This document shows, one piece after another, positions 8,449-18,125 of a DNA stretch of 64,000 nt. The stretch lies in NCBI GenBank assembly GCA_036501845.1, contig DASXZO010000102.1, forward strand, positions 32,625-96,624, given 5' to 3'. The translations under genes were made by a program, and so were the position numbers. Positions within the stretch are counted from its first letter, which is position 1. Each line of letters starts with the position of its first letter. This DNA comes from JBBREP01 sp036501845 (lineage in GTDB: Bacteria; Actinomycetota; Acidimicrobiia; IMCC26256; PALSA-610). The notes beneath the pieces were generated by a model. That model was not told where the DNA came from and made no database searches. It saw only the letters and a program-made list of their open reading frames with translations.

Positions 8449-10197
8449 ATGGACGCGCGTCGCATGGTGTTGGGGCGAAGCGCGATCGCGGTGGTTGTGG
8501 TCTGTGTCGTTGCCGCGCTCATTCTCGTGCCGTTGGTCTCGGCTCGACGACACGCCCAGACCCTTTCGACTCGCGGCGTCGTGTTGCAACGCGAGGTCGA
8601 CGCCCTACGCACGACGCTCGGTGACTGGGGCATCCAGATCAATGCGCAGCTGGGAAGCGCGAGCCCCGGTGCTGCGATCGACGCTGACGCCTTGTCGCAC
8701 GGCGTGCAGCTCTTCTCGAGCGAGAAGTTGGAAGCCACCGCAGCACTGAAATCGCTACGTACGTTCGGCCTCGACGACCTCGCCGACCGACTCAGCGCCG
8801 CGCGCAGCGCGTTCGACTCGTCGGTGTCTCGGTTCACGAGTCTCGTGAACTCATCGGGATTGTCGACTGCGCAGGTGGCGACCATCGTCGACTCGGAGCG
8901 CGCCGCGTACAGCACGATGTGGGATGCGGCGGCAAGCATTAGTGCGAGTGTGCAAGACCGTGTCGTCTCACCGGCGGCGCACGACGCAGTTTCGGATGCG
9001 AATCTCACCATTTTTGCCATCCTGATACTCGATGGCATTGTCATCGTCGCGCTGATCGCTTCCGCGTTTGTCACCGCTTCCCGTGTGCATCACGAAGATC
9101 TCGTGCGCCGGGCGGCCGAAACCCGTGGCGAATTCGAGCTGGGCCTGCAAGTTGCGCTCGACATGGCCCATACCGAGGCGTCGGTGTGGGGCGTGGTGAA
9201 CGACGCCACCCGCGAAAGCGTCCCGCGCTTGGACGTCGATGTCCTTGTCGCTGACTCGAGCCACGCGCACTTCGCGCGAGCGCTCCAGACACCTGACGAC
9301 TCCGCTGATGCATTGCGCGGTTGCGATGTGGGATCGCCGCTCGACTGCCCAGCGGCGATCCGCGGCCAGACGATGTCGTTCCGTTCCAGCGAGCTCCTCG
9401 ATGCCTGCCCGCACCTCAAGAACCGTCCCACCGGTGCGTGCTCCGCCACGTGCGTGCCGTTCGGGATCGCCGGTCGCGCGCTTGGCGTGGTGCACGCGAC
9501 GGCACCCGCCGATCAACCTCCGACCGAGAGTGAGAACGGGTATCTCCAGCTCATCACGCGGCGCGCATCGGAGCGTGTCGCTATGGTGCGCGCGTTCGAC
9601 GAATCGGAAGTGCGAGCGAGCACGGACCCGCTCACAGGTTTGCTCAACCGCCGCAGCCTGGAGAATCAGGTACGCGAGCTGCGCGCGTCCAACGCCTCGT
9701 TCGCAGTCGCCTACGCCGACCTCGACCACTTCAAGCAGCTCAATGACGTGCATGGGCACGCCACCGGCGACCGAGCGCTCCGCCTCTTCGCCCGAGTGCT
9801 GCGTGACGCCGTCCGCCCAAACGATCTGGTCGCCCGCTACGGCGGCGAGGAATTCGTCATCGTCCTGCCTCATTGCAGCAACGATCACGCCGTCGCAGTG
9901 TGCGAACGCGTCCGCGAACGCCTCGCGCTCGCACTCAACACCGGCGCAATGCCAGCGTTCACGGTCTCGTTCGGCGTGAGCGGCACCATTGGTGACGACG
10001 AATTCGACGATGTCGTCACGCGCGCCGATCAGGCGCTTCTCGAGTCGAAACGCGGCGGCCGCGACCGTGTCACCGAAGGCGCAAGTCACTCGAATGGGCG
10101 GTCACGCGGGATGCCCGCCACCGCGACCAACCGCGACGGCACCCCAGCGCCGCAGCAACCCCTCGAAGACGTTGCCGCATTCTCCTCGCGGTCGTAG
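8449..10197 (+). CDS. Membrane diguanylate cyclase (GGDEF)
   Basis: About 582 residues. A first membrane helix (residues about 10-32) and a second around 190-215 bracket an extracytoplasmic helical sensor region. A cytoplasmic GAF-like region containing several cysteines follows, then a C-terminal GGDEF domain (DPLTGLLNRRS, ADLDHFKQLND, YGGEEFVIVLPH). The active-site loop is intact as GGEEF, and an RxxD inhibitory site (RPND) lies five residues before it, so an active, product-inhibited cyclase is predicted. ATG 8449 is chosen because GGAGAAAG precedes it and the membrane helix starts soon after; a GTG at 8410 would add 13 residues. Tail residues after the domain are disordered. Confidence 0.93.
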   Translation: MDARRMVLGRSAIAVVVVCVVAALILVPLVSARRHAQTLSTRGVVLQREVDALRTTLGDWGIQINAQLGSASPGAAIDADALSHGVQLFSSEKLEATAALKSLRTFGLDDLADRLSAARSAFDSSVSRFTSLVNSSGLSTAQVATIVDSERAAYSTMWDAAASISASVQDRVVSPAAHDAVSDANLTIFAILILDGIVIVALIASAFVTASRVHHEDLVRRAAETRGEFELGLQVALDMAHTEASVWGVVNDATRESVPRLDVDVLVADSSHAHFARALQTPDDSADALRGCDVGSPLDCPAAIRGQTMSFRSSELLDACPHLKNRPTGACSATCVPFGIAGRALGVVHATAPADQPPTESENGYLQLITRRASERVAMVRAFDESEVRASTDPLTGLLNRRSLENQVRELRASNASFAVAYADLDHFKQLNDVHGHATGDRALRLFARVLRDAVRPNDLVARYGGEEFVIVLPHCSNDHAVAVCERVRERLALALNTGAMPAFTVSFGVSGTIGDDEFDDVVTRADQALLESKRGGRDRVTEGASHSNGRSRGMPATATNRDGTPAPQQPLEDVAAFSSRS

Positions 10198-10217
10198 TCA
10201 GTTCGACCGCGCGCCGG

Positions 10218-12608
10218 TTAGTGGCCTGTGAGCGCGAGGAGAAATCCGACAAGCGACACGGAGAAGGATTGGGCTTCGGACGGCGAGAGGCCGTACTGAC
10301 GCATCACGGTGACCAGCGCGCTCTGTTCACTCGTCGAATATGGCGAGGTGTATGTGTGCGGCCCGCTGCTGACCGGCGGCGTCACAGGCGACAACGTCGG
10401 CGAGTTCACGACTCCCACGAGGAACGCGAGGATGCCCACCGACGTCTTCTGCGCGGTCGCCGCGGTCTGCTTGTAATAGGTGGCGTTCTTCAGCAGCCGG
10501 GTGTTGTCCGACGCGTTGTACGGCGTGGTCACGTTGACGGACGCGGCCTTCGGGGTGAACGACGCCGACGGTGGCGATTTCGGTCCCGATCCGGAGAGGT
10601 TCACCGCCGCAACCGTTGCCCGCTGCGCGGTGCCGTTCGGAACGGACACGACTGCTCGCGACGCGCCGGCCGGAACTGTGATCGTCTGGCCACCCGGGGT
10701 CGTCGTGATCACATAGCTCGAGACGGCTGATGTCCCCGACGACGATGGTGGTGACCACCCAACGGTGACCCATCCCGAGCCGCTGCTGACGAACGAGATC
10801 GTGGGCGCGCTCGGACATCCGGAACACGGGCCGCCGGACGTCGCAGTCACTTGTAACGCCTGGCTGAACTGACCCGACGTCGTGGGATTCGAGTATTGCG
10901 GCCGTACGTCGATGGCGTACGTACCGGCGCTCGGTGGGTCGAAGTTGAACGAGGGGTTTGCGACAACTCCGCTCAGCGTCGGCGAACCCAATTGCTGTGT
11001 GTTGCTCAGTGCGACGTTGTCGAAGTACCACGCCGCGGAACTGCAGAGGCACACTGCACCACCATCGAAGGCGTACGACGTCGCGAAGCGAATGTTGATC
11101 TGCTGTCCGGCGTACGGCGCGAGCGACACGGTCTTGTGCGTGAACGAAGTCTCGTCGCCACCCGCCTGTTGGAATGGCGCCGACGACCAGGTAGCGCCGC
11201 CGTCCGTCGACACTTCCACGCTCGCATCGAGGTGGTCGAAGTTGGCCGCCTCGCTGTCGAAGCTGAGTTGGCTGCTCGCGCCGGGCAGGAACGTGGGCTT
11301 CAGCGTCAGCGTGTCGGGATTGTCGAACTGTGTGATGTAGAGCTGGAACGCGTTGCTGCCGCTCACGACATGCGTGCTCTCGATGGGGTTGTAGCCGTCG
11401 ACGTTCGCAGTCCAGTTCGTCAAGCCGTTCTCGGCACCGTCGTTCAAGGCCGAGATGGTGAGCGGCGTGGTGCGCCACTGGTAGCCCGTCGCGTTCGGGA
11501 TCGCAGGAACCGTGTACGCGCTGTTCTGGCCCACGGGCAGCGTCGTGGGACCGCTCGGCGTGTGCGCGCTGTCGCCCTTCGACGGATCGATGACCGTGAC
11601 GTTGTACGTGGACGGCGCCACGACGTTGCCGTTCACGGTCACATTGCTCACGGTCACCGTGTAGGTCGTGTCGGCGCCGGGCTTCGGCCACGGTTGACCG
11701 TCGGTCACGCCGGCAACCGTTGGGATCCAGATCAGGGCGGGGTCGCCGTAGGGACCGTTGCGACCTTCGACGGTCACGGGCACGCTGCTGCCGTTGCTCG
11801 ACATCGTGACCGTCGCGTTCGTGAAGTCGGCGTTGGCGAGGCTGAAGCTCCAGCGCGGATACACGATCTGGTAGGGCACAAAGCCCTTCGGCGGCCACGC
11901 CATGAACCCGTCTCGAGGCGTCGGGATCGGGCTCACCGGTGGAGTGATCACGTATTGGGCTTCTGCCGCGGGGCTCGTGCCAGTGGCGGGCACGCTCCCC
12001 GACCCCATCACGTCAGTTGCCTCGTACAGCATGTTGCGCCGATGCCCGAGCACGTCGTCGTCGAACATCAGTTGGTCGATCGAGTCCGGGCCAGTGTTGC
12101 CGAGCGCGAGGTTCGACGCCGACGCACCGTCGGAGCCGTCCTGGCTCCAGCACGCCCACGAGGTGGGAGGCGCGTGGCTGAGGTCGCCTTGCGCGCTCAT
12201 GATGAGCGCGGCCGCCTGTGCCTTGGTGTTGTAGGTGGAGTTCAGCGTGACGTTCGACGGCACGCCCGCCATCGCGCGGAAGTAGTTGATCCGCGTCAGC
12301 GTGGCGTTGAGGTAGTCACTCGACACGGTGCCGGGATTGCAGGCGGCGATGCTGCCCGTCCACCCGGGGTCGACGCCGTTCGACGACTCGTGGACCCGGT
12401 AATAGAACTGCCGCACGTCCTCGCGGTTCGACATCGTGACCGTGAACGGGCCTTGTGGAGTGGTCGACGGCGTGACGGCGCGCCCGGCCGCAGCGTGCGG
12501 CGGCGCGACCGCGTTCGCCGATGTGATCGCCGCAACTCCGGCGGCACTCACGAATGTGGCAACGATCAGCGCGACGCGCGCCGACCAGATCGCGACGCCA
12601 CGAACCAT
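10218..12608 (-). CDS. Large exported CAP/SCP-domain protein with FN3-type modules
   Basis: A 796-residue exported protein. The ATG at 12608 begins an evident signal peptide (helix VALIVATFVSAAGVAAITSA, then small residues). Residues about 85-240 resemble the CAP/SCP (PR1) domain: NYFRAMAGV, SHAPP, ASNLA and HRRNMLYE give the usual His/Asn/His pattern. Next come Ig-like segments, a jelly-roll-like module (WTANVDGYN to AWYFDNVALS) similar to those in immune-inhibitor-A-type proteases, and an FN3-like domain (PSAPTISFVSSGSG, WSPPSS). The C-terminus carries no sortase motif or transmembrane helix. CAP proteins have diverse extracellular roles; the function here is unknown. In-frame codons upstream to 12797 are unlikely to be translated. 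Confidence 0.85.
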   Translation of the reverse strand: MVRGVAIWSARVALIVATFVSAAGVAAITSANAVAPPHAAAGRAVTPSTTPQGPFTVTMSNREDVRQFYYRVHESSNGVDPGWTGSIAACNPGTVSSDYLNATLTRINYFRAMAGVPSNVTLNSTYNTKAQAAALIMSAQGDLSHAPPTSWACWSQDGSDGASASNLALGNTGPDSIDQLMFDDDVLGHRRNMLYEATDVMGSGSVPATGTSPAAEAQYVITPPVSPIPTPRDGFMAWPPKGFVPYQIVYPRWSFSLANADFTNATVTMSSNGSSVPVTVEGRNGPYGDPALIWIPTVAGVTDGQPWPKPGADTTYTVTVSNVTVNGNVVAPSTYNVTVIDPSKGDSAHTPSGPTTLPVGQNSAYTVPAIPNATGYQWRTTPLTISALNDGAENGLTNWTANVDGYNPIESTHVVSGSNAFQLYITQFDNPDTLTLKPTFLPGASSQLSFDSEAANFDHLDASVEVSTDGGATWSSAPFQQAGGDETSFTHKTVSLAPYAGQQINIRFATSYAFDGGAVCLCSSAAWYFDNVALSNTQQLGSPTLSGVVANPSFNFDPPSAGTYAIDVRPQYSNPTTSGQFSQALQVTATSGGPCSGCPSAPTISFVSSGSGWVTVGWSPPSSSGTSAVSSYVITTTPGGQTITVPAGASRAVVSVPNGTAQRATVAAVNLSGSGPKSPPSASFTPKAASVNVTTPYNASDNTRLLKNATYYKQTAATAQKTSVGILAFLVGVVNSPTLSPVTPPVSSGPHTYTSPYSTSEQSALVTVMRQYGLSPSEAQSFSVSLVGFLLALTGH

Positions 12609-12742
12609 GGCCCGCACCCCTTCGTATTCACTCGGTCCCCAACCGGTCCCGAGTGTGCCAGTTCGCGCATTCTCCGTCAACGCACGGCCACCGGAGAGAA
12701 CCGCAGCGTCCGCAACGCCGGGCCGTTTGACGGCCGAATGGC

Positions 12743-13762
12743 CTACCGTGCGTGACGACCGATGGCATCTTCCGGCATCTTGCCAGGTGCCCGACACGCG
12801 GAATCGGTACTCGGACTCGAGCGCTTCGGCGGTGCGGCGATCGCCGACCCGAGCTCGGCGAGATCACGCTCGGCATGACATTGACGGCGATAGAGCGTGA
12901 GCGCGTCGAAGCGCTCGATCACGTCGGCGTCGAACGCGAGCGGCCGAGGGCCGAGCGCGCGTCCGAACCGATCCTGCACCTCGCCGCATCCCGCATCCAC
13001 GAGGTGACGAACGGCAAGGGCCCGCGTACGAGCGAGCCTGGCGTCGTCGGGATGGCGGTCGGCTTCGGCTCCAGCCGCATCCAAGATGGCCTCGAACGAC
13101 CACCCGATCGCGGCCATCGCACCGAGGTGCGCCAAGTCGTGCGCATCGGTGCGACTCGCGCCGAGCGCATGGTCGATGAGTCCCTGCGCGGCACCCGCCC
13201 AACACGCGGCCGGACCAATCGCACCATGCCAAAAACCAGGTCTGTCCAGGTACCAGCCCGCGTCGCCAACCTGCGCGCGTGCAGAGATCGTGAGCCCGTC
13301 GAAATCGACGAGCGCAGTGTTGGTGTCACGCATCGCGAACCCGCGCCATGCAGAAAGGTCGATCCGACTCGCGTTCAGCGCCTCGCCTGGTACCAGAAAG
13401 AGGACCGGACTCGCGCCGCACGAGGCGGTGACAAGTGCATCGTCGACGATTCCTGCGCCGGTGCAGAAGCCCTTCGACCCGTAGAAGGTCACCGTGCCGT
13501 CGCGCACCTCGAACCGAAGCGTTTCGCGCGCGCTCTCGGACGCCCAGACACCGAGCACACGCCCGCGTGTCGGGACGCAACCCGCCTCGTGCAGGATCTG
13601 CGTCGCGTCGATGTGGGCCTCGGCAAGCCGCGCCGTTGCAACATCGGCGCGCGCAATCGCGGCGAGCCGTCGCCAGCGCTCGCGCGTCTCGCCGTGTCCG
13701 ATTGCCGGAAGCACGAGCTCGCCCTCATCGAGGAGACGGCGGACTCGGTCGCCGGCCTTCAC
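12743..13762 (-). CDS. Acyl-CoA dehydrogenase-like protein in a methyltransferase/glycosyltransferase cluster
   Basis: A 339-residue protein with ACAD-fold features: an N-terminal helical part, a central beta domain (TVTFYGSKGFCTGAGIVDDALVTA) and a C-terminal four-helix part. It is shorter and more divergent than catabolic acyl-CoA dehydrogenases and lacks their clear C-terminal signature, so dehydrogenase activity is uncertain. The GTG at 13762 overlaps the glycosyltransferase stop by four bases (GTGA), which fixes the start and suggests coupled translation. It ends an operon of methyltransferase, glycosyltransferase and this gene. Its 3' end runs close to the promoter region of the CAP gene. 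Confidence 0.75.
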   Translation of the reverse strand: MKAGDRVRRLLDEGELVLPAIGHGETRERWRRLAAIARADVATARLAEAHIDATQILHEAGCVPTRGRVLGVWASESARETLRFEVRDGTVTFYGSKGFCTGAGIVDDALVTASCGASPVLFLVPGEALNASRIDLSAWRGFAMRDTNTALVDFDGLTISARAQVGDAGWYLDRPGFWHGAIGPAACWAGAAQGLIDHALGASRTDAHDLAHLGAMAAIGWSFEAILDAAGAEADRHPDDARLARTRALAVRHLVDAGCGEVQDRFGRALGPRPLAFDADVIERFDALTLYRRQCHAERDLAELGSAIAAPPKRSSPSTDSACRAPGKMPEDAIGRHAR

Positions 13763-14484
13763 GACGACACTGTGGCGGGCAGCGCCTCGAGCGCGTCGAG
13801 ATACGCGGCAAAACCATCCGGCGCGCGGCTCCGGCGGCGGCTGCTCGTGGTCACTGGGGCAAGTGTCGTGGAGACGACGGGATAGCCCGCCGCGCGCAGA
13901 CCGGCCCAAAGATCGTGATCCTCACCAGTGGCCAAGTCTCGCCAACCGCCGATCGCCGTGTAGGCGTCGGCGCGGACGCCGAGGTTCGTGCCGTGGAGAT
14001 GCGGATGCCATCCCGCGACCTTGACCGCGTAACGCCGCTCGAACAGCGCTCCAAGACCGGTCGGCCGGTCGCCGAAGGATGCGATCGACACGGTGCCCGC
14101 TACCGCTGCGGCACCACGCAACGCTGCCTCGCGATGCACCGTGATCCACTCCGCGGGCACCGTCGAGTCGGCGTCGGTCGAGAGCAGCCAGATGTCTCGC
14201 GTCGATCGCGACGAGAAGTGCTCGAGTGCCAGCGCGCAGCCCGTTCTCCGTGCCGCGCCGACGATGCCTTCGTCGATCACACACACTTCGCCACGATCGC
14301 CGAGCGTTCGCCGGGCGCGGTCCGCCGTGCGGTCGAGGCAGCGATCGGCGACCACCACGATCCAGGCGCCCACCTGTGCTGATTCGACCGCTGCGATCAC
14401 AGAATGGAGGCACGTGTCGATCACGGCCTCCTCATCACGGGCCGGGATCACGATCCCGACCGACCACGGCGGCGCGCCGCTCAC
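13759..14484 (-). CDS. Family 2 glycosyltransferase
   Basis: A 241-residue GT-A fold glycosyltransferase. The N-terminal SVGIVIPARDEEAVIDTCL is the nucleotide-sugar start of GT2 enzymes, LLSTDADSTVPAEW carries the metal-binding DxD-like acidic cluster, and TGEDHDLWAGLRAAG is the acceptor-side ED motif. There is no membrane helix, so it acts in the cytoplasm or at the inner face of the membrane. The 4-base overlaps with both the upstream methyltransferase (14481-14484) and the downstream acyl-CoA-dehydrogenase-like gene place it in the middle of one transcript. Donor and acceptor are unknown. Confidence 0.88.
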   Translation of the reverse strand: MSGAPPWSVGIVIPARDEEAVIDTCLHSVIAAVESAQVGAWIVVVADRCLDRTADRARRTLGDRGEVCVIDEGIVGAARRTGCALALEHFSSRSTRDIWLLSTDADSTVPAEWITVHREAALRGAAAVAGTVSIASFGDRPTGLGALFERRYAVKVAGWHPHLHGTNLGVRADAYTAIGGWRDLATGEDHDLWAGLRAAGYPVVSTTLAPVTTSSRRRSRAPDGFAAYLDALEALPATVSS

Positions 14485-15059
14485 ACGCGCGTCCAGACGT
14501 CGACCACGTACTCAGGACGCGCGAGATGTCTCACGTGCTTGCACTTCGCCGACAGGGCGTCGGAAATCACCTCGTGCACGACCGACCCGTGGAGCTGGTG
14601 GTCTGCACTGTCGCCGAGCCAATGGCACGCGAGGAGGTCTCCGGTGGGCTCGAGCGCGTCGGCAAGACGAACCACGATCGCGCCGAGTTCGCCGACATCG
14701 AAGTAGTAACCCAGCTCCGCGAACACCACGAGGTCGAGGCCACGCGGCGGTGGATCGACCACAGACCCAACTGTCACGTTGACGTGGGGGTACTGCGCAC
14801 ACCGCCGTCGCGCACACTCGACCGCGGTCGGCGACACATCGTTCGCGTCGAGTCGCGCACAGCGCGGCGCGAGACGAACACTCAACGCGCCCACCGAGCA
14901 ACCCGGTTCGTATGCCCGCGCGTCACCACGCTCCGGTAGCTCGGCCAAGATGTCGTCGTATCGCTGCTGCTCGAACGCAGATTCCGCGAAGTTCCACGGA
15001 TCCTCATTCGCGCGGTAACGAGCCTCGAATGCTTCCGGGCTCCACGGTTCACCGGACAC
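14481..15059 (-). CDS. NodS-like SAM-dependent methyltransferase
   Basis: A 192-residue methyltransferase resembling the NodS/thiopurine group. The N-terminus (FEARYRANEDPWNFAESAFEQ, one residue over-long here but spanning about residues 11-31) is characteristic; motif I is YEPGCSVGALS, and FAELGYYFD is the motif-IV-like segment. Such genes are often found next to a GT2 glycosyltransferase, an acyl-CoA-dehydrogenase-like protein and a PIG-L deacetylase in other bacteria. The first two are present here and the deacetylase is not. It is the first gene of the three-gene operon, 26 bp downstream of the catalase gene on the same strand. Confidence 0.85.
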   Translation of the reverse strand: MSGEPWSPEAFEARYRANEDPWNFAESAFEQQRYDDILAELPERGDARAYEPGCSVGALSVRLAPRCARLDANDVSPTAVECARRRCAQYPHVNVTVGSVVDPPPRGLDLVVFAELGYYFDVGELGAIVVRLADALEPTGDLLACHWLGDSADHQLHGSVVHEVISDALSAKCKHVRHLARPEYVVDVWTRV

Positions 15060-15085
15060 TCAGGGCCACCCGTCTCATCGGCTCG

Positions 15086-17236
15086 TCACCGTTCCCAGTG
15101 CCGATGAAGCGCCAGCGCGGCGAAGAATTCTTCGGCCGAGCCAGCGACGCCGGATGCACCGGGATCGATGCCGAGTGGCTCACTCCATGCCGGGTCGAGC
15201 AGCGCCACGGTCTTGTGATGGCGGTACGCCTCTTGGACGAAGACCCCCAGCGTGGGATCGGGCGCGGTCGCGAGGATGACACCGTCGTATTCCACCGGAT
15301 CTGTGATGTGCACAGACCGATCCACTGCCACATCCTGTTCGAGCTGGCCGAGATGCGGGCCGACGACGACGACTTCCACTCCGTCGGGATCGGCGGCGGT
15401 CCGCCACGCCGAGACCGCGCGGCGCGTCGTGTCGTCGCCGGCAAGCAGCGCGACGACGCGGCCGGCCGACACTCCGGGTTCGTCGCTCACAAGCGAGAGC
15501 GCCGGTGAGAGCTGCGCGGGTTCGAACGGGCGACCGCGCGGCGCGTCGATTCCGAGGTGCTGCGCCACACGCGTCGCGAGGTCGGCGTCCACATTCGCGA
15601 GTAGGCCGACGACCCGCGCGCCGACACCCTCACTCACGCACTTTGCGAGTTCGAAGCTGAACGCGGCGACGATGTGGTCCCGCTCGACATCGGTCAGTGA
15701 TCGATAGAAGAGCGTGGCCTGCGTGAAGTGATCGTCGAAGCTCGCCGGCCGCAGCTTCAACTTCGGACCGTTCACGGCGTGAGGGCTATGCGTGTAGACG
15801 CCCTCGCCAGGGCGCGCGAACGGGCAGCCGCCTCCGAGACTGTTCGGCGAGTACGCCGTTGCGCCTTCGTGCACGGCTTGTTGCATGAACCCGTCGCGAT
15901 TGTTGTCGTTGACGTCGGCGAGCGGCCGGTTCACCGGGATCTGGGCGAAATTCGGGCCACCGAGCCGGGTGAGTTGAGTGTCGAGGTACGAGAACAGCCG
16001 GGCCTGGAGCAGTGGATCGTCGACCAGACCGATCCCCGGGACCAAGTGCCCGGGATGGAACGCAACCTGCTCGGTCTCGGCGAAATAGTTCGCAGGATTC
16101 CGATCGAGCGTCATGGTCCCGACCAGGCGAACGGGACACAGCTCCTCGGGCACGAGCTTGGTTGCGTCGAGCAAGTCGATGCCCTCAAAAGTTTGGTCCG
16201 GCGTGTCGGGCATCACTTGCACACCGAGTTGCCACACCGGGAAATTGCCCGTCGCGATGCGCGCGTGCAGATCGCGCCGGTGATAGTCGGGATCGATACC
16301 GCCGAGCTTCTGCGACTCTTCCCACACCAGGCTGTGCACGCCGGCCGCGGGCTTCCAGTGCCATTTCACCAAGCGCGTCGACCCGTCGGGGGCCGTCAAG
16401 CGGAAGGTGTGGACGCCGAAGCCCTCCATGGTCGCGAACGAGCGAGGTATCGCACGATCGGACATGATCCACATGAGCATGTGCACGGACTCGGGCTGAA
16501 GCCCGACGAAGTCCCAGAACGTGTCATGGGCCGATTGCGCCTGCGGGATCTCGCGATCGGGTTCGGGCTTGACCGCGTGGATGAGATCCGGGAACTTGAG
16601 ACCGTCTTGGATGAAGAACACCGGGATGTTGTTGCCGACGAGATCGAAGTTGCCCTCGTCGGTATAGAACTTCGTCGCGAAACCGCGAACGTCGCGCGCG
16701 GTGTCGGCCGAACCCCGCGAGCCGGCGACGGTGGAGAACCGTACGAACGTTGGGGTGCGAGCGCCCGACCGAAGGAAGGCTGCACCACAAATGTCTTCCA
16801 GGCCCTCGGTGACCTCGAACACACCGTGTGCGCCTGCACCACGCGCGTGCACCACCCGCTCGGGGATGCGCTCATGGTCGAAGTGCGTGATCTTCTCGCG
16901 GAGATGGAAGTCCTCGAGCAGCGTCGGCCCGCGGTCCCCCGCTTTCAACGAGTTGTCCGCGTCGTCGACCGCCAACCCTTGCGCTGTCGTCAGCCGATCT
17001 CCCGCCTGAGCCCATGCGAGGTCCGTACCATCCGCAGCCGGCGTATCCGGCGAGAGGCTCACGAGTTTCCCCTGCGCACGCGCCCGTTCCGCCTTGGCTA
17101 CAGACGCCGCCTTCTGCGACGGCTGGTTCGGCGTCGGATTCTCCCGCTCCGCCGCGCTCGTCGCTTCGTCGCGATTCGGGGAACGAGCGCCGTCTTCGGC
17201 AAGCGGACCCTTTGGCTTTCGCGCTGCACGCGCCAT
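15086..17236 (-). CDS. katE: Large-subunit monofunctional catalase (HPII type)
   Basis: A 716-residue haem catalase that disproportionates hydrogen peroxide in the cytoplasm. Catalytic His is residue 130 (ERVVHARGAG), the distal Asn is in VGNNIPVFF (about 203), and the proximal haem Tyr lies in RLFSYLDTQLTRLG (RxFxY). The last 150 residues form the extra flavodoxin/class I glutaminase-like domain found only in large-subunit catalases such as E. coli HPII. The basic, disordered first 75 residues are also typical. ATG 17236 has GAGGAG at ideal spacing; in-frame sequence upstream to 17362 is not convincing protein. A methyltransferase operon follows 26 bp later, so read-through is possible. Confidence 0.97.
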   Translation of the reverse strand: MARAARKPKGPLAEDGARSPNRDEATSAAERENPTPNQPSQKAASVAKAERARAQGKLVSLSPDTPAADGTDLAWAQAGDRLTTAQGLAVDDADNSLKAGDRGPTLLEDFHLREKITHFDHERIPERVVHARGAGAHGVFEVTEGLEDICGAAFLRSGARTPTFVRFSTVAGSRGSADTARDVRGFATKFYTDEGNFDLVGNNIPVFFIQDGLKFPDLIHAVKPEPDREIPQAQSAHDTFWDFVGLQPESVHMLMWIMSDRAIPRSFATMEGFGVHTFRLTAPDGSTRLVKWHWKPAAGVHSLVWEESQKLGGIDPDYHRRDLHARIATGNFPVWQLGVQVMPDTPDQTFEGIDLLDATKLVPEELCPVRLVGTMTLDRNPANYFAETEQVAFHPGHLVPGIGLVDDPLLQARLFSYLDTQLTRLGGPNFAQIPVNRPLADVNDNNRDGFMQQAVHEGATAYSPNSLGGGCPFARPGEGVYTHSPHAVNGPKLKLRPASFDDHFTQATLFYRSLTDVERDHIVAAFSFELAKCVSEGVGARVVGLLANVDADLATRVAQHLGIDAPRGRPFEPAQLSPALSLVSDEPGVSAGRVVALLAGDDTTRRAVSAWRTAADPDGVEVVVVGPHLGQLEQDVAVDRSVHITDPVEYDGVILATAPDPTLGVFVQEAYRHHKTVALLDPAWSEPLGIDPGASGVAGSAEEFFAALALHRHWER

Positions 17237-17436
17237 CTTGCTGCTCCTCGCGCCGCGCTCACTGCGCGACCATCCGCTCGCGGCGACCGGTGATCCGGCC
17301 ACCGGCGCGTCTCGTACCCGACGCGGCGGTGATCCATGCGGCGCGGCCTGGGCGCGCAGCAATCAGCGCGCACGCGCGTCGGGGAGCAACGAGGGCCCCG
17401 CAGAAAAACAGCAGCCCTATCGAACGGACGGTTTGG

Positions 17437-18051
17437 CTACGGCACGCACGGACTCGTGCACGTGTACTTCACGGTCGCGCCGTGGAAGATGCCGCCGCTC
17501 GCCGCGTCGCCGGGATAGTCGGTGATCACGCTCGCCTTCCAGTCGATCACGTAGCGGCGGCCGTCCACCACGGTCGCGATCGGGTTGCCGGTCTTCGTGA
17601 ACGTGCCCCGCACGCATGCCCCGAGGTGACTCGGTGTGGTGAACGACACGTTCGTCGTCGTGATGGCGCTCTGCGGGACGTACGACCCGAACGACAGCGA
17701 CTCTCCGAAACAGCCGGTGCGATTGGCGGGGGTGACCGTGAAGCTCACGGCAGTGACCTTGGCGCCCTTGGGCAGGTCGATGCCGGCCTCGAACGTCACG
17801 TGCGTCGAGTTCGGTGCGGCTCCGCCCTCGAACGTGGCGGACACGCCACCGCCGCTGTTCGGAACGAACTGCGGAGCAACTCGCTCGTCGAGCGAATGCA
17901 TGTCGGTTCCGGCGATCGTGCGCGTGAAGCTGGTCGGTGCGGCTGCGCTTCGCGCGGTGGTGGCGCCTGATGACGACGTCACGGCCACCAGTCCGGCTGC
18001 AGCGGCGACGATCGGGACAGCAATGAGTGCGATGCGACGAAGCGTTGTCAT
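17437..18051 (-). CDS. Exported protein of unknown function, paralogue of the one at 33138
   Basis: A 204-residue secreted protein. The signal peptide covers residues 1 to about 30 (LRRIALIAVPIVAAAAGLVAV then Ser/Ala). The mature part is beta-rich with four cysteines. It shares long near-identical stretches with the protein at 33138-33746: GTDMHSLDERV, PKGAKVTAVSFT, RTGCFGE, FGSYVPQ, TTTNVSF, TKTGNPIATVVDGRRYV, GIFHGATV and the exact C-terminal tail YTCTSPCVP. I recognise no domain. The paralogy and conserved Cys positions suggest a disulfide-stabilised surface protein family. The gene stands alone, 200 bp upstream (in plus coordinates) of the catalase start. Confidence 0.8.
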   Translation of the reverse strand: MTTLRRIALIAVPIVAAAAGLVAVTSSSGATTARSAAAPTSFTRTIAGTDMHSLDERVAPQFVPNSGGGVSATFEGGAAPNSTHVTFEAGIDLPKGAKVTAVSFTVTPANRTGCFGESLSFGSYVPQSAITTTNVSFTTPSHLGACVRGTFTKTGNPIATVVDGRRYVIDWKASVITDYPGDAASGGIFHGATVKYTCTSPCVP

Positions 18052-18125
18052 GCGGCGCAGTCTCTCACTGTCCGCGACAGTCCACCACCCAACGACGCAC
18101 GCCCGGCTTGCTGGCTCGCCTCAGA

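Noticed and set aside
12783..12798. A fifth, weaker copy of the near-palindrome (CCAGGTGCCCGACACG) before the CAP-domain gene
   Set aside because: It matches at only 13 of 16 positions, lacks the left arm, lies inside the 3' end of the acyl-CoA-dehydrogenase-like gene and is 175 bp from the CAP start.
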